From Paludibacterium paludis (GTDB lineage: Bacteria > Pseudomonadota > Gammaproteobacteria > Burkholderiales > Chromobacteriaceae), in NCBI RefSeq assembly GCF_018802605.1, contig NZ_CP069161.1, positions 62,001 through 126,000 of the forward strand: 64,000 bases of DNA, given 5' to 3'. Positions 38,173-50,302 of the stretch are shown one piece after another (the stretch's first letter is position 1; each line of letters begins with the position of its first letter). The position numbers and the translations under genes are program-made. Below the pieces are notes generated by a model. It saw only the letters and a list, made by a program, of their open reading frames with translations. It ran no database searches and had not been told where the DNA came from.

Positions 38173-38315
38173 TCAGAATCAGGCCTGTCTTTGCCACTAG
38201 CCGGACTCCGCACGAATCATTCATTGAACAGAAAACGCGTCGCAGGGGACGCGCCGCGCTGCGCACTCACACAACATCGTCGGGCTCTTGAAACGACGCC
38301 AACACCCCGGAGTAC
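38173..38315. other. Non-coding remainder of the 434-base gap before the LysR gene
   Basis: Between the decayed frame and the LysR stop I see no convincing gene, hairpin with T-run, or repeat. Short frames here lack ribosome sites and similarity to anything I know. Confidence 0.5.
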
Positions 38316-39224
38316 TCAGCGCGTCACCCGCGTCACGCCCGACAAAGCCAGGGTCTCCATCAGCCAGTCCCGGAAGGTGCGGATCTTGGGCAGATTGGCC
38401 GATTCTTCGGGGTACATCAGGCAATAGGACCATTCGGTCTCCAGAATCACCGGGAACGGCACCATCAGCCGGCCCAGCCGCACGTCCTCCTCGATCATCG
38501 ACAGCTGCGCGAGCGCCACGCCCATGCCGCGCGTCGCGGCGTAAAGGGCGAATTCCAGCGCATCGAAGGTCAGACCGCTCTCGCTTTTCACCCGCGTCGC
38601 GCCGGCCAGCGACAGCCACTGCGCCCAGCTGTCCTGTCCGCGCCAGGGGTGCAGCAGCGGGTAATGGCGCAGGTCGTCCGGTTCGCGCAGGGGCGGGCGG
38701 CCGATCAGCAAACCGGGCGCGCACACCGGCACCAGCAATTCCTGGCTGATCGTTTCGAGCACCATGCCCGGATGCTGCTCGCCTTCGCGCACCCCCTGGA
38801 TCGCCAGATCGATACGGCTGCGGTCGAAGGGCATGCCGTCGCCCAACAGGGTTTCCAGGTGCACGGTGTAGTCGGGAAAACGGGTTTGAAAATCGGGAAG
38901 GTTCGGCAGCACCCAGCGCATGGCGGGTGTCGCGGCCGCCCTGACGCGGATGTCGCCCTGCCGCACGCGCAAGGCGTCGCTCGCCTCGCGGATCAGCGTG
39001 AACGCATCGCGCACCGGACCGAGCAGGGCCTGACCCTCGACCGTGAGCGACAGCCCCCGCGCCTGGCGCACGAACAGCGTGGCGCCATAGAACGCTTCCA
39101 GTCCCAGGATCTGGCGGCTGACCGCGCCCTGGGTCAGAAACAGGCGCCGGGCGGCGCGGGTGAACGACAGCTCTTCGGCGACGACAAGAAAGACGCGCAA
39201 GGCGTTCAAGGGCGGCAGTTTCAT
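38316..39224 (-). CDS. LysR-family regulator
   Basis: Transcription factor of 302 residues in the GcvA/AmpR branch: N-terminus MKLPPLNALRVFLVVAEELS, HTH in about residues 19-43 (AARRLFLTQGAVSRQILGLE) and an effector-binding domain from about 90. It is divergent from the MATE exporter gene (39339), which shares the 114-base control region and is the probable target. The ligand cannot be told from sequence. Confidence 0.9.
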   Translation of the reverse strand: MKLPPLNALRVFLVVAEELSFTRAARRLFLTQGAVSRQILGLEAFYGATLFVRQARGLSLTVEGQALLGPVRDAFTLIREASDALRVRQGDIRVRAAATPAMRWVLPNLPDFQTRFPDYTVHLETLLGDGMPFDRSRIDLAIQGVREGEQHPGMVLETISQELLVPVCAPGLLIGRPPLREPDDLRHYPLLHPWRGQDSWAQWLSLAGATRVKSESGLTFDALEFALYAATRGMGVALAQLSMIEEDVRLGRLMVPFPVILETEWSYCLMYPEESANLPKIRTFRDWLMETLALSGVTRVTR

Positions 39225-39270
39225 CGCTCAGGCATGAGATATTTGCATGGATGTCATGATGATAACTTGT

Positions 39271-39300
39271 TTGTCAGCCATAGTCCTATTCGCGTATTCT
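39271..39300 (+). promoter_or_regulatory. Sigma-70-like promoter of the MATE exporter gene
   Basis: TTGTCA (39271-39276, 5/6 of -35) and TATTCT (39295-39300, 4/6 of -10), spacer 18 bases; transcription would start about 32 bases before the MATE ATG. It overlaps the region where the divergent LysR regulator would bind. Confidence 0.45.
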
Positions 39301-39338
39301 CGATAAAACCGCCGAAAAATCAAAACGGATTGCTCTTT

Positions 39339-40760
39339 ATGTTGAATCTTCTCAAAGCCCCCTATTTTCTCCAACGTTTCCCCTGGCTTGCCGAGCAATG
39401 CGCCGGTGTCATGCAGGAAGTCCGCCCGCTCTGGCGTCTTGCCGTGCCGCTGATTCTTTCCCAGGTGACCTGGACCGGCATCCTGTTCATCGATTCGATC
39501 CTGATGGGGCAGCTGGGCGCGGCCGCGCTCGCCAGCGGCGCACTGGCGCTCAGCACGTTCTTCTTCTGTTATGTGCTCGGCGCCGGCGTGATTTCCGCGT
39601 CGGCCAACCTCGTGTCGCTCGCGCACGGCGCGGGCAACCGCGACGAGGTGGCGTCGGCCACCCGCGCGGGCCTGATCGTGGCGCTCTTCTCGCCGCTCTT
39701 TCTGGGCGTCGTGCTGTGGAACGCCAAACCGCTGATGCTGGCCCTGGGCCAGGATCCGAAAACCGCCGACGAGGCGATCCATTTCCTGCACATTCTGATG
39801 TGGGGTCTGCCGTTCGGCCTGATTTTCCTGACGCTGCGCGGCTTCGCCTCGGGCATCGGCAAGGCGGGGCCCGTGCCGGTGATCACCGGCGCGGCGCTGG
39901 TGCTCTCGCCCTGTCTGGGCTACGCGCTGTCGCAGGGCGTGGGAACCTGGCCGGGACTGGGACTCACCGGCATCGCCATTTCCTCGACGCTCACCTATGT
40001 GTTTCTCGGCGCCTCTTTCGCCTATCTGGTCGCCGCGCGCGAGCCATATCGCCATTACCGGATTTTCGGGAAATTCACGCGGCGCGACGTCAAGGCGCTC
40101 GTGCCGCTGCTCAAGCTCGGCATCCCGGCTGGCGGCACCATGGGGCTGGAAAGCGGCATGTTCACCGCCTGCGCCTATCTGATGGGCGCGATCTCGGCCG
40201 CCGCGCTGGCCGCGCACCAGAGCATGATGCAACTGGTGATCGCCAGCTTCATGATCCCGGCGGGCCTGACTTTCGCCACCTCGATCCGCGTCGGGCAGTT
40301 GGCCGGCGGCGGGGATATCCGCGCGGCGACGCGCGCCGGCGCGGCCGGCCAGGCGCTCGGCATTCTCTGGACGCTGCTGACCACAGTCGCGCTGATCGCG
40401 ATGCCCGAGCCGCTGATCCGTCTGTTCCTGCCGGATGGCCGCGAAGGGGTGGAGGCGGCGCGCGCTGTGGCCATGACGCTGGTGCCGGTGGTGGCGACCA
40501 TGCTGATCCTGGACGCGTGGCAGACCATTCTTTCCGGCTGTCTGCGCGCCCTCAAGGACGCGAGGGCGACCATGATCATCTATGCGGTCTGTTGCTGGGG
40601 TTTGGCGATACCGCTCGCCTGGTTCCTGTCGCATCGCGCGATGGGACCGATCGGGGTATGGGTGGGGATGTCCGCCGGCCTGCTGGCGGTCACCCTGCTG
40701 CTGTTGGGGCGGTTCCGGCGCCTGACCCGTCACCTGGTCGACGGACGCCGGATGCTGTGA
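39339..40760 (+). CDS. MATE-family multidrug/cation efflux protein (NorM-like)
   Basis: Inner-membrane exporter of 473 residues with about 12 transmembrane segments in two homologous halves. Recognised from PLWRLAVPLILSQVTWTGIL, the conserved D in FIDSILMGQLGAAALAS and the second-half counterpart LLKLGIPAGGTMGLESGMF. NorM-type pumps expel cationic drugs and dyes in exchange for sodium or protons. The start is the ATG at 39339 (MLNLLKAPYF); the long upstream frame overlaps the divergent LysR gene and is rejected. It ends 5 bases from the convergent prfA. Confidence 0.92.
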   Translation: MLNLLKAPYFLQRFPWLAEQCAGVMQEVRPLWRLAVPLILSQVTWTGILFIDSILMGQLGAAALASGALALSTFFFCYVLGAGVISASANLVSLAHGAGNRDEVASATRAGLIVALFSPLFLGVVLWNAKPLMLALGQDPKTADEAIHFLHILMWGLPFGLIFLTLRGFASGIGKAGPVPVITGAALVLSPCLGYALSQGVGTWPGLGLTGIAISSTLTYVFLGASFAYLVAAREPYRHYRIFGKFTRRDVKALVPLLKLGIPAGGTMGLESGMFTACAYLMGAISAAALAAHQSMMQLVIASFMIPAGLTFATSIRVGQLAGGGDIRAATRAGAAGQALGILWTLLTTVALIAMPEPLIRLFLPDGREGVEAARAVAMTLVPVVATMLILDAWQTILSGCLRALKDARATMIIYAVCCWGLAIPLAWFLSHRAMGPIGVWVGMSAGLLAVTLLLLGRFRRLTRHLVDGRRML

Positions 40761-40765
40761 CCGGC

Positions 40766-41845
40766 TTACTCGCCCATCGCGGCGAGGAGTTCGGCCTGGT
40801 GCTCGGCGGTGAGCGCCGAGGTCAGATCGCCCAGATCGCCGTCCATCACTTGATCGAGCTTGTAAAGCGTCAGGTTGATGCGGTGGTCGGTGATCCGGCC
40901 CTGCGGGAAGTTGTAGGTGCGGATGCGCTCGCTGCGGTCGCCCGACCCGACAAGGCTCTTGCGCGTCGCCGCTTCGCGGGCCTGGGCCTCGCGCAGCCGG
41001 GCGTCCATGATGCGCGCGGCCAGCACCGCCATCGCACGGGCCTTGTTCTTGTGCTGCGAGCGGTCGTCCTGGCACTCCACCACGATGCCGGTGGGCAGGT
41101 GGGTGATGCGCACCGCCGAATCGGTCTTGTTGATGTGCTGACCGCCCGCGCCCGAGGCACGGAAGGTGTCGACGCGGATGTCGGCCGGATTGATGTCGAC
41201 GTCCTCCACCTCGTCCGCTTCGGGCATCACCGCCACGGTGCACGCCGAGGTATGGATGCGGCCTTGTGTCTCGGTGGCCGGCACGCGCTGCACGCGATGC
41301 CCGCCGGACTCGAATTTCAGCTGCGAGTAGGCGCCCTCGCCGACGATGCGGGCGATGACTTCCTTGTAACCGCCAAGATCCGACTCGGACGCCGAGACGA
41401 TTTCCACCTGCCAGCGGTTGCGCTCGGCGAAGCGCGTGTACATGCGCAGCAAGTCGCCGGCGAACAATGCCGCCTCGTCGCCGCCGGTGCCGGCGCGCAC
41501 TTCGAGGTAGATATTGCGCTCGTCGTTGGGGTCGCGCGGCAGCAGCAGTTTCTGCAGTTCGGTTTCCAGCTCGGCCATCCTGGCCTTGCCCGCCACGATT
41601 TCCGTTTCGGCGAACGCCTTCATGTCGGGATCGGCCAGCATCTCGCCGGCGGCCTCGATGTCGTCGCCGCACCGGCGATACGCCTGCCAGGCCTCGACCA
41701 CCGGGGTCAACTCCGCATGTTCACGGGTAAGTTTGCGGTAAGCGTCCATATTGCTGGTCGCGTCCTCCTGCGCCAGAAGGCGCGTCACTTCCTCGAGGCG
41801 CTCGGCCAGTTGGGAGAGCTTCTCCGCGATCGACGGTTTCATCAT
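40766..41845 (-). CDS. prfA: Peptide chain release factor 1
   Basis: Class I release factor reading UAG and UAA stop codons, 359 residues. The catalytic GGQ is present in [17 protein letters not shown], and the codon-recognition tripeptide appears in the [10 protein letters not shown] stretch (PAT, release factor 1 type rather than SPF of factor 2). The order hemA-prfA is conserved in many proteobacteria, and the start codon overlaps the hemA stop by one base (TGATG), showing translational coupling. Confidence 0.96.
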   Translation of the reverse strand: MMKPSIAEKLSQLAERLEEVTRLLAQEDATSNMDAYRKLTREHAELTPVVEAWQAYRRCGDDIEAAGEMLADPDMKAFAETEIVAGKARMAELETELQKLLLPRDPNDERNIYLEVRAGTGGDEAALFAGDLLRMYTRFAERNRWQVEIVSASESDLGGYKEVIARIVGEGAYSQLKFESGGHRVQRVPATETQGRIHTSACTVAVMPEADEVEDVDINPADIRVDTFRASGAGGQHINKTDSAVRITHLPTGIVVECQDDRSQHKNKARAMAVLAARIMDARLREAQAREAATRKSLVGSGDRSERIRTYNFPQGRITDHRINLTLYKLDQVMDGDLGDLTSALTAEHQAELLAAMGE

Positions 41846-43095
41846 CAGTCAGGGTGAATCCGGTAAAGACGCGCCACCGCATCGATCAGCGCGTCACGCT
41901 CCGCGCCCTTGCCCGAGGACAGCGCCTGGGTGGGTGGGTGCATCAATTTGTTGGTCAGCTGGACAGACAGGGTCTCCAGCACTTTTTCCGGGGCATCGCC
42001 GCGGGCGAGCTGCTTCATGGCGCCTTCCAGCGCCTGGCGGCGCACCCGCTCGGCCTCGTCGCGCAAGGCGCGGATCATCGGCACCGCGTCACGGCGGCGC
42101 AGCCAGTCGACGAACTCGACCACGCGCGCCTCGATGATGGTCTCGGCCTCCTCGGCCGCCGTCTGGCGCGCCTCGCGGCCGACCTCGACGATGCCGGCGA
42201 TGTCGTCCACGGTATAGAGGAACACGTCGGGCAGATCGCCGACCTCCTGCTCCACGTCGCGCGGCACGGCAAGATCGAGCATGAACACCGGACGGTGGCG
42301 CCGCTCGCGGATGGCCCGCTCGACCAGCCCCTTGCCGACGATCGGCAGCTGGCTGGCGGTGGAGGTGACCACCACGTCGTAGCGGGCGAGCACATTGGGC
42401 AGGTCGGACAGGGCGATGGCGTTGCCGCCGAAACGCTCGGCCAGAACCTGACCGCGCTCGACGGTCCGGTTGGCGATGGTGATACAGGAGGGGTGGCGCG
42501 CGGCGAAGTGGGTCGCCACCAGTTCGATCATTTCCCCCGCGCCGATGAACAGCACATTCAGTTCGGAGATGGACGGAAAAATCTGTTCGGCGAGCTTCAC
42601 GGCCGCCGCCGACATCGACACCGAATTGGCGCCGACGCCGGTCTTGCTGCGCACTTCCTTGGCGACCGAGAAGGTTTTCTGGAACAACGCGTTCAGCATC
42701 GAACCGAGCGTGCCGGACTGCTCGGCCTGCCGCACCGCATCCTTGATCTGCCCGAGAATCTGGGTTTCGCCCAGCACCATGGAGTCGAGGCCCGACGCGA
42801 CGCGGAAGGCGTGGCGCGCGGCATCGACCGGATCGAGCTGATACAGGTAGGGACGCAAATCGTCGAGCGGTACGCCGTGGAATTCGGCCAGCCACTTGAG
42901 CGCGGCCTCCGGATGCGGACTGCTGCTGTAGATCTCGGTGCGATTACAGGTCGAGACGATCACCGCCTCGGACGCCGCACGCGTTTGAACCAGACTGCTC
43001 AGGGCATCGGGCAGCACTTGCGCCGGAAAGGCCAGTTTTTCCCTGACCGTCAGCGGAGCTGTCTGATGATTGAGACCGAAGGCAACCAGATGCAT
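41845..43095 (-). CDS. hemA: Glutamyl-tRNA reductase
   Basis: NADPH-dependent enzyme reducing glutamyl-tRNA to glutamate-1-semialdehyde, the first step of C5 haem synthesis; about 416 residues. The catalytic Cys lies in [10 protein letters not shown], followed by the nucleotide-binding GAGEMIEL segment and a C-terminal dimerisation helix. The start is set at the ATG for [14 protein letters not shown] (43095), the family N-terminus, rather than the TTG two codons earlier. Co-transcribed with prfA. Divergent from pdxH, so haem and PLP synthesis genes share a control region. Confidence 0.96.
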   Translation of the reverse strand: MHLVAFGLNHQTAPLTVREKLAFPAQVLPDALSSLVQTRAASEAVIVSTCNRTEIYSSSPHPEAALKWLAEFHGVPLDDLRPYLYQLDPVDAARHAFRVASGLDSMVLGETQILGQIKDAVRQAEQSGTLGSMLNALFQKTFSVAKEVRSKTGVGANSVSMSAAAVKLAEQIFPSISELNVLFIGAGEMIELVATHFAARHPSCITIANRTVERGQVLAERFGGNAIALSDLPNVLARYDVVVTSTASQLPIVGKGLVERAIRERRHRPVFMLDLAVPRDVEQEVGDLPDVFLYTVDDIAGIVEVGREARQTAAEEAETIIEARVVEFVDWLRRRDAVPMIRALRDEAERVRRQALEGAMKQLARGDAPEKVLETLSVQLTNKLMHPPTQALSSGKGAERDALIDAVARLYRIHPD

Positions 43096-43269
43096 GGGCA
43101 AGAAAACGCCGCAAAGTAAATGGGTTATTCTAGCCCAAACTGGCCGGAAGGGCGACAGGGCGGGCCGGGCCGCTCCGGCGCCGGGATCCGGCGGCTTTCA
43201 TTGGCGCGCATCAATCCCGAGTGTCCCGCAACAGAGTAATATCCCAACCATGACCAAGGAGGATACATC

Positions 43270-43911
43270 ATGTCGCTGAACCTCGCGGATATTCGCCTGG
43301 AATACACCAAGAAGGAACTGTCGCCCGAAGAATGCCTCGACGATGCCGTCGCCCAGCTCGAGGCCTGGCTCGAAGAGGCGATGCACTCCGAAGTGCACGA
43401 ACCGACCGCCATGCATGTGGCAACCGTGGGCAAAGACGGGCGGCCTACCGGCCGGATCGTGCTGCTCAAGGGCGTCGAGGAGGGCGAACTGCAGTTCTAC
43501 ACCAATTACCTGTCGCGCAAGGGCGAACAACTGGGCGACAACCCCGCGGTCGCCATCACTTTCTTCTGGCCCGAACTGGAACGCCAGCTGAGGGTGGAGG
43601 GTGTCGCCCGCCGCCTGCCGCCGGAAGTGTCCGACGCCTACTTCAAGAGCCGCCCCTACACCAGCCGCCTGGGCGCCTGGGCCTCGGAACAAAGCCACGA
43701 GATTCCCTCCAAGGCCGAACTCGTCAAGCGCGCCGCGCTCTTCGGGCTGAAACACCCGGTGAGCGTGCCGCGCCCGGACCATTGGGGCGGTTACGCGGTA
43801 AAACCCGATCGCATCGAGTTCTGGCAGGGACGCCCCAGCCGGCTCCATGACCGGGTCGTTTACACCCTCGAAGAGGGAGGCGGCTGGCGCAAGGCGCGCC
43901 TCGCGCCATGA
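43270..43911 (+). CDS. pdxH: Pyridoxamine 5'-phosphate oxidase
   Basis: FMN-dependent oxidase that forms pyridoxal 5'-phosphate from pyridoxine or pyridoxamine phosphates; 213 residues, the usual length. Conserved blocks are [25 protein letters not shown] (FMN contacts), [11 protein letters not shown] and the PRPDHWGGY substrate-binding segment, with the terminal RKARLAP. A strong ribosome site (AAGGAGGA) precedes the ATG. Standalone gene divergent from hemA. Confidence 0.95.
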   Translation: MSLNLADIRLEYTKKELSPEECLDDAVAQLEAWLEEAMHSEVHEPTAMHVATVGKDGRPTGRIVLLKGVEEGELQFYTNYLSRKGEQLGDNPAVAITFFWPELERQLRVEGVARRLPPEVSDAYFKSRPYTSRLGAWASEQSHEIPSKAELVKRAALFGLKHPVSVPRPDHWGGYAVKPDRIEFWQGRPSRLHDRVVYTLEEGGGWRKARLAP

Positions 43912-43998
43912 CCTGACCGGAAAGTCAGGCGACAACGCGATGGCCGGCCCGCTAGACTGCCGGCCATCGCCACGACCGCACAGGCCAGGGAGACCATC

Positions 43999-44562
43999 AT
44001 GCGCGGTGCGCTTCCTCTCGTTCTGTTCCTCTCGCTTGCGTCTTCCGGAGCCTTGGCCGCCGAATGGATCGACCTCGCGACCACGGCGTCGCCAAGCCTC
44101 GAGGATTCGCTGCGCACGCCGGCCATGAAAGATTGCGAACTGCGCGAAGAGCGTTCGCTGCGGCGGCCGGACGGCAAGCGCGTGGTCCGCTACCGGCAGT
44201 ACTACCGCTCGGTGCCGGTGTACGGAGAGACCGTGGTGGTCGACGATGGAGTCCCGTCGGGGCGGCTATTGTCCGGCATTGACCACGACCTGCCGGCGGT
44301 GACGCCCCGACTCGACGGCGATGCCGCGCTTGCCCGGGCACGCGAAAACGATGGCGGCAAACCCGCGCGCAACGCCAAAAGCGAGCTCTTCGTCTATCTT
44401 GACGGTTCGCGCGCGCATCTGGTCTATCAGGTTTCCTACCTGATCATTTCAGGGGCGGACAAGCCCTCGCGCCCGTTCGTTCTTGTGGATGCCAACAGCG
44501 GAACCGTCCTGAAGCGCTGGGAAGGACTGGCCACCGCGCCTGACCGCGGCATCATTCCATAA
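43999..44562 (+). CDS. Stand-alone M4-protease propeptide (FTP/PepSY) protein
   Basis: Secreted 187-residue protein with a signal peptide (about 1-20, ending GALAA) that corresponds only to the propeptide of thermolysin-family (M4) metalloproteases. RYRQYYRSVPVYGETVVV matches the propeptide FTP region (compare [18 protein letters not shown] in the neighbour at 45016), followed by DHDLPAVTPRL and a PepSY-like region ending FVLVDANSGTVLKRWEGL. It stops where the mature protease domain would begin; no HExxH domain follows. It could be a trans-acting inhibitor or chaperone for the nearby M4 protease, or a truncated protease gene. About 0.45 kb separates the two. Confidence 0.85.
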   Translation: MRGALPLVLFLSLASSGALAAEWIDLATTASPSLEDSLRTPAMKDCELREERSLRRPDGKRVVRYRQYYRSVPVYGETVVVDDGVPSGRLLSGIDHDLPAVTPRLDGDAALARARENDGGKPARNAKSELFVYLDGSRAHLVYQVSYLIISGADKPSRPFVLVDANSGTVLKRWEGLATAPDRGIIP

Positions 44563-44830
44563 AACTTCCCGCAAGTCCGCCACATTTCATGTCATAAGCA
44601 TTAAACATTCTGAAAAAGAGGCAAGCCGACGGCTCATTCAGCCCTGCCCCTTTTTCCATGATCCGGCATACCGAGTCCGCGGTAAGCCACACACCCTCCT
44701 TCACTGGCGAAGCTCCGACAATCAATCCGCCAACAGATTTTCCAACATCGGTGAAACCCTTGCCGCTATTGCCTTCTACCGAGATAGGCAGATACGCCTG
44801 ACAAAACATGTCCAGTATCCTTTCCCTCAC
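44552..44830 (-). CDS. Hypothetical small protein in an AT-richer segment
   Basis: Frame of 92 codons from a GTG at 44830 preceded by GGAGG with 8-base spacing, which argues it is translated. The protein (with PISVEGNSGKGFTDVGKS and SVCRIMEKGAGL) has no signal peptide or motif I recognise and three or more cysteines. Its codons include AGG, ATA and AGA, rare in neighbouring genes, and the local base composition is visibly more AT-rich, suggesting acquired DNA. It lies opposite to and between the propeptide gene and the M4 protease, overlapping the propeptide's 3' end by 11 bases. Function unknown. Confidence 0.45.
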   Translation of the reverse strand: MRERILDMFCQAYLPISVEGNSGKGFTDVGKSVGGLIVGASPVKEGVWLTADSVCRIMEKGAGLNEPSACLFFRMFNAYDMKCGGLAGSFME

Positions 44831-44958
44831 AAGGCACACCTCCACGTTCCTTTATCCGCATATTCGCATTTCATTTTTGTTAAATAAGTTCCATTTACTG
44901 TCATAAAGTACAGCAGTCAAAACGGCCATTTCATTCGATACCGAACAGTCCCGGATAA

Positions 44959-46503
<1,545 letters not shown>

Positions 46504-46518
46504 TCGGGTCGACAAAAG

Positions 46519-46551
46519 AAAAAAGCGGAGCCCGGACGGCCCCGCTTTTTT
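46519..46551. terminator. Bidirectional intrinsic terminator between protease gene and parC
   Basis: AAAAAAGCGG (46519-46528) and CCGCTTTTTT (46542-46551) make a perfect 10-bp stem with an inner GCC/GGC pairing; runs of A and T on both sides allow termination in both directions for the convergent genes. Confidence 0.85.
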
Positions 46552-48914
46552 CAGACGGAGGAATCCGGCGAGCGGATCGCCGTCACCGTCCACTTTTTCG
46601 GCATCAGCCGGCCCTTCTTGCCGCGTTTGCCAAGGTATTCCTCGAGCGCGAGCTTTTCATCGCCGGTTTTTCCTCTGACCGACACGGTCGACAGCAGAGC
46701 TTTCGGCCCGTCGACCAGCCCGGCCGCGGTCAGTTTCTCGCCGGCGTCCAGCTGCATCAGCATCAGTCCGCGCCCTTTGGACAATTCCCTCAGTTCGGCA
46801 ACCGGATAGGCCAGCAAACGGCCGTTGTCGGCCGCGACCACCAGTTGCAGCGCCGGATCGGCCCGTTCGGGCAAGGGCAGCGGAGCCAGCAGGGTTTCGC
46901 CCTCTTCGAGGGTGATGTAGGCCTTGCCGGCCTTGACCCGTCCGGCCATGTCGCCGATACGGCCGATGAAACCGTAGGCGCCGCTGTGACTGAGCACATA
47001 GCGGTCGGTCTCCTTGCCGGAGAGCATGCGCACCACCTTGCCGCCATCCTGCACGTCGACCAGCGAGGTAACCGGTACGCCGTCGCCGCGGCCGCCGGGC
47101 ACATCGGCCACATCGATGGTATAGGCCCGTCCGTGGTTGTCGAGCACGACGACCGGCCAGACCGTGCGGGTCTCGACCACTTCGTACAGGCTGTCGCCGT
47201 CCTTGAAGGCGAGACTCGACAGATCGAGCGAATGGCCGGAACGGGCGCGGATCCAGCCTTTTTGCGACAGGATGACGGTGACCGGCTCGTCGGCGATGGT
47301 CTGGGTCAGCACCGCGCGCTCGGCCGGCCGGATCTCGGTGCGGCGCGCATCGCCGAAGCGGGCGCGGTCGGCGCGGATTTCGCCGGTGATCAGTTCGCGC
47401 TTGGCATCGTCGTTGTCCAGCAGATGGCGCAGCGATTCGCGCTCCTCGCGCAGTTCCGACAGTTCCTTCTCCAGCTTGAAGCCCTCGAGCCGGGCCAGCT
47501 GGCGCAGGCGGATCTCGAGAATGTCCTCGGCCTGGATTTCGGTCAGGCCGAACGCCTTGATCAGGTCGGCCTTGGGCTCGTCCGACTCGCGGATGACCCG
47601 GATCACTTCATCGATATGGATGAAGACGACCATCCGGCCTTCGAGAATGTGAATGCGCTTGTCGACCTGCGAGAGGCGGTGCTCGAGACGGCGCGTGACC
47701 GTCTGGCGGCGGAACTGCAGCCATTCGCAAAGAATGGCGCGCAGCCCCTTCTGGGCCGGACGGCCATCCAGGCCGATCATCACGAGGTTCAGCGACACAT
47801 TGCCTTCGAGGCTGGTCTGAGCGAGCAGCAGGCGGATGAATTCGTCCGGATCCTGGCGGCTCGACTTGGGCTCGAACACCAGACGCACCGGTTGGGCCGA
47901 ATCGGACTCGTCGCGGACCCGGTCGAGCACCGACAGCATCAGGCTCTTGAGGTTCTGCTGATCCTGCGACAGGGTTTTTTTGCCGGTCTTGACCTTCGGA
48001 TTGGTCGCCTCTTCGATTTCGGCCAGCACCTTCTGCGCCGAGCTGCCCGGGGGCAGTTCGGTGACAATCACGCGCCACTGGCCGCGCGCGAGCCGTTCGA
48101 TTTCCCAGCGCGCACGCACACGCACCGAGCCGCGCCCCGTGGCGTAGGCGGCGCGGATGTCCTCGGGCTGGGTGATGATCTGTCCGCCGCCGGGGAAGTC
48201 CGGTCCCGGCACGATGCCCATCAGGTCGTCGTCCGGCAGGTCGGGGTTATCCAGCAGCGCGATGCAGGCGTCCGCCACTTCGCAAAGATTGTGCGGGGGA
48301 ATTTCGGTCGCCATCCCCACCGCGATGCCGGAGGCGCCGTTGAGCAGCACCATCGGCAGGCGGGCGGGAAGCAGGGCGGGCTCGTCGAACGCGCCATCGT
48401 AATTGGGCACGAAATCGACCGTGCCCATGTCGATTTCCGACAGCAAGAGCTCGGCGATCGGGGTCAGGCGCGCTTCGGTATAACGCATCGCCGCGGCGCC
48501 GTCGCCGTCGCGGCTGCCGAAGTTGCCGTGCCCGTCGATCAGCGGGTAGCGCAGCGTGAAGGACTGCGCCATGCGCACCATGGCCTCATAGGCCGAACTG
48601 TCGCCGTGAGGATGGTATTTGCCGAGGATTTCGCCGACCACGCGCGCCGACTTGACCGGCTTGGCGCCGGCGGACAGCCCCATGTCGCGCATTGCGTACA
48701 GGATGCGGCGCTGCACGGGTTTCTGGCCGTCGGCCACTTCCGGCAGGGCGCGGCCCCGCACCACGCTCATCGCGTATTCGAGGTAGGCGCGTTCGGCGTA
48801 AAGATCGAGGGGAATCCAGTCGCCGCCGCCGTCGGCCGGCGCGGCCGGCACGTCGGAGGGAGGGCCGCCGGCCCCGTCCGCGACGGGGTCGTCGAACAGA
48901 TCGTTATGGTTCAT
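46551..48914 (-). CDS. parC: DNA topoisomerase IV subunit A
   Basis: Type IIA topoisomerase subunit that decatenates daughter chromosomes, 787 residues. The catalytic tyrosine is Y145 in [11 protein letters not shown]; quinolone-determining positions in [12 protein letters not shown] are Ser106 and Glu110, the susceptible wild-type residues (E. coli S80/E84 equivalents). The C-terminal beta-propeller region (after about 510) is shorter and lacks the GyrA box, consistent with ParC rather than GyrA. parE is not adjacent within this window. The stop lies inside the shared terminator. Confidence 0.95.
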   Translation of the reverse strand: MNHNDLFDDPVADGAGGPPSDVPAAPADGGGDWIPLDLYAERAYLEYAMSVVRGRALPEVADGQKPVQRRILYAMRDMGLSAGAKPVKSARVVGEILGKYHPHGDSSAYEAMVRMAQSFTLRYPLIDGHGNFGSRDGDGAAAMRYTEARLTPIAELLLSEIDMGTVDFVPNYDGAFDEPALLPARLPMVLLNGASGIAVGMATEIPPHNLCEVADACIALLDNPDLPDDDLMGIVPGPDFPGGGQIITQPEDIRAAYATGRGSVRVRARWEIERLARGQWRVIVTELPPGSSAQKVLAEIEEATNPKVKTGKKTLSQDQQNLKSLMLSVLDRVRDESDSAQPVRLVFEPKSSRQDPDEFIRLLLAQTSLEGNVSLNLVMIGLDGRPAQKGLRAILCEWLQFRRQTVTRRLEHRLSQVDKRIHILEGRMVVFIHIDEVIRVIRESDEPKADLIKAFGLTEIQAEDILEIRLRQLARLEGFKLEKELSELREERESLRHLLDNDDAKRELITGEIRADRARFGDARRTEIRPAERAVLTQTIADEPVTVILSQKGWIRARSGHSLDLSSLAFKDGDSLYEVVETRTVWPVVVLDNHGRAYTIDVADVPGGRGDGVPVTSLVDVQDGGKVVRMLSGKETDRYVLSHSGAYGFIGRIGDMAGRVKAGKAYITLEEGETLLAPLPLPERADPALQLVVAADNGRLLAYPVAELRELSKGRGLMLMQLDAGEKLTAAGLVDGPKALLSTVSVRGKTGDEKLALEEYLGKRGKKGRLMPKKWTVTAIRSPDSSV

Positions 48915-48985
48915 TTCGTTTGAGAAGGCAGAATGCTTGGTTAAACTCGAACAGGTTATCGGTCACATCAGAACGGGATTGTACT

Positions 48986-49447
48986 ATGGCGAGCTTGATT
49001 CAGTGGCATTGCCACGACTTTAACGGATTCACGCCCGAAACCCTCTACCAGGCGCTGGCGCTGCGCGACCGGGTTTTCGTGGTGGAGCAACGCTCCATCT
49101 ACGGCGACATCGACGGCAGGGACCCCGATTGCCGGCACCTCGCGGGGTACGCGGGCGACGGCCGGCTCGTCGCCTACGCGCGCATCCTGGCGCCCGGCGT
49201 CGCCTACCCGGATGCCGCCGCGCTCGGCCGCCTGGTGGTGGACCCCTCGCTGCGCGGACAGGGCGTGGGCCGGCAACTGCTCGCCCGGGCGCTAGAGGAA
49301 GCCGCCCGTCTCCATCCCGGTCCGGTGATGCTGTCGGCCCAGACCCGCGCCAGCGGATTTTACGCCTCGTTCGGTTTCGTCCCGGTCGGCGAACCGTACG
49401 ACGACGGCGGTATCGAGCATATCGACATGCGCAAGGAAGCCGACTGA
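48986..49447 (+). CDS. elaA: GNAT-family N-acetyltransferase, ElaA type
   Basis: Acetyl-CoA-dependent acyltransferase of 153 residues. Early segment LYQALALRDRVFVVEQ is typical of ElaA, and the acetyl-CoA-binding motif A reads VDPSLRGQGVGRQLLARALE (about 87-106, RxxGxG/A). The substrate of ElaA proteins is not established. Start: the ATG at 48986; the longer frame from 48692 runs through parC on the other strand and is rejected. Divergent from parC by 71 bases. Confidence 0.88.
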   Translation: MASLIQWHCHDFNGFTPETLYQALALRDRVFVVEQRSIYGDIDGRDPDCRHLAGYAGDGRLVAYARILAPGVAYPDAAALGRLVVDPSLRGQGVGRQLLARALEEAARLHPGPVMLSAQTRASGFYASFGFVPVGEPYDDGGIEHIDMRKEAD

Positions 49448-49487
49448 ACCGCCGCCGGGACCGTCTGCGCGGTTTCGGCGGTCCGTC

Positions 49488-50219
49488 TCATTCCGGGAAA
49501 ACCTCCCGCCAGGCGGCGTAGGAGATCAGACAATACAGGGGGCATAGAACCAGCATCGCGAACAACACCGACGCGAAGCCCCATAACGAGCCGGGAATGG
49601 CCGCTCCCCCCGCCTCGTAGATCACACCGAACAGCAGGAAATAGACCAGATCAAGCACCAGAAACGCCAGCCAGTTGATCCTCACGGCCCTGGCCGCTCC
49701 CTTGAACGCGTTGAATGGCAGATAGCCTTGCATCTCGACCAGAATGGGTGCCAGCATGCAAATCCACTTGCCCAGGAACAGAATAACGAAGAGCGCCATG
49801 AAGACAAAGACAAGCATCGTGGTGTAGACCTGGAAAATGAAACCCAACGCCAAAACCAAAAGGGCAATCACCAAATACAATCCGGTCATCAGCAGCGCCA
49901 GCATCCCGATCGATCGTCCCGAAGCCCTGAAGCCGACAAACAAACTCCCCACCGCGACCGGTTCGCCGTGCTCCGATTTACACGCGCAAGAAGCGACGCC
50001 GGCGGCAAACGCCATCTGCAGGAACAGCCAGGCGACCATGCCAAGCAGCGGCACAGCAAGCCCGCAGAGCATCGACAGAACGGTCATCGCCAGCCAGGGC
50101 AATGTCCAGAACAGCGGACGCACGCGATACAGCGCCCAACCTCGGGATAGCCAGCCGAACACGCTGCCGGCCCCCACTCTGGCGGGATTGAACGCCTCCG
50201 CCATCACCACATCCGTCAT
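49488..50219 (-). CDS. BPSS1780-type multi-pass membrane protein (copy 2)
   Basis: Inner-membrane protein of 243 residues with about six hydrophobic segments and the conserved opening PARVGAGSVFGWLSRGWALY and ending AAWREVFPE. It belongs, as far as I recognise it, to the BPSS1780 membrane protein family of betaproteobacteria, whose function is unknown. It is a tandem paralogue of the gene immediately upstream (50303-51073): both share GAGSVFGW/RAGSVFGW, the M-Q-G-x-L-P motif and the FPE tail. Start chosen at 50219 where GGAG lies 8 bases upstream; the frame opens 6 codons earlier. Confidence 0.8.
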   Translation of the reverse strand: MTDVVMAEAFNPARVGAGSVFGWLSRGWALYRVRPLFWTLPWLAMTVLSMLCGLAVPLLGMVAWLFLQMAFAAGVASCACKSEHGEPVAVGSLFVGFRASGRSIGMLALLMTGLYLVIALLVLALGFIFQVYTTMLVFVFMALFVILFLGKWICMLAPILVEMQGYLPFNAFKGAARAVRINWLAFLVLDLVYFLLFGVIYEAGGAAIPGSLWGFASVLFAMLVLCPLYCLISYAAWREVFPE

Positions 50220-50302
50220 TTTCTTTTTCTCCGGCAAGACACAACGCCGCGTCCCGCCAATAACTCAACCACGACAACAGGCGGGGAATATCCCCGTTCC
50301 CC

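Noticed and set aside
37895..38266. 123-codon minus-strand frame in the gap after the second uppP
   Set aside because: Cys/Arg/Gly-rich and unlike a protein; a different minus-strand frame, broken by one stop, reads more like coding sequence.
39228..41672. Minus-strand open frame of 814 codons spanning the MATE gene and part of prfA
   Set aside because: It covers the antisense of MATE and an alternative frame of prfA; both real genes have strong family motifs.
48692..48985. Upstream extension of the ElaA-type gene
   Set aside because: It is antisense to the start of parC and Arg-rich; the short form begins with a normal ElaA N-terminus.
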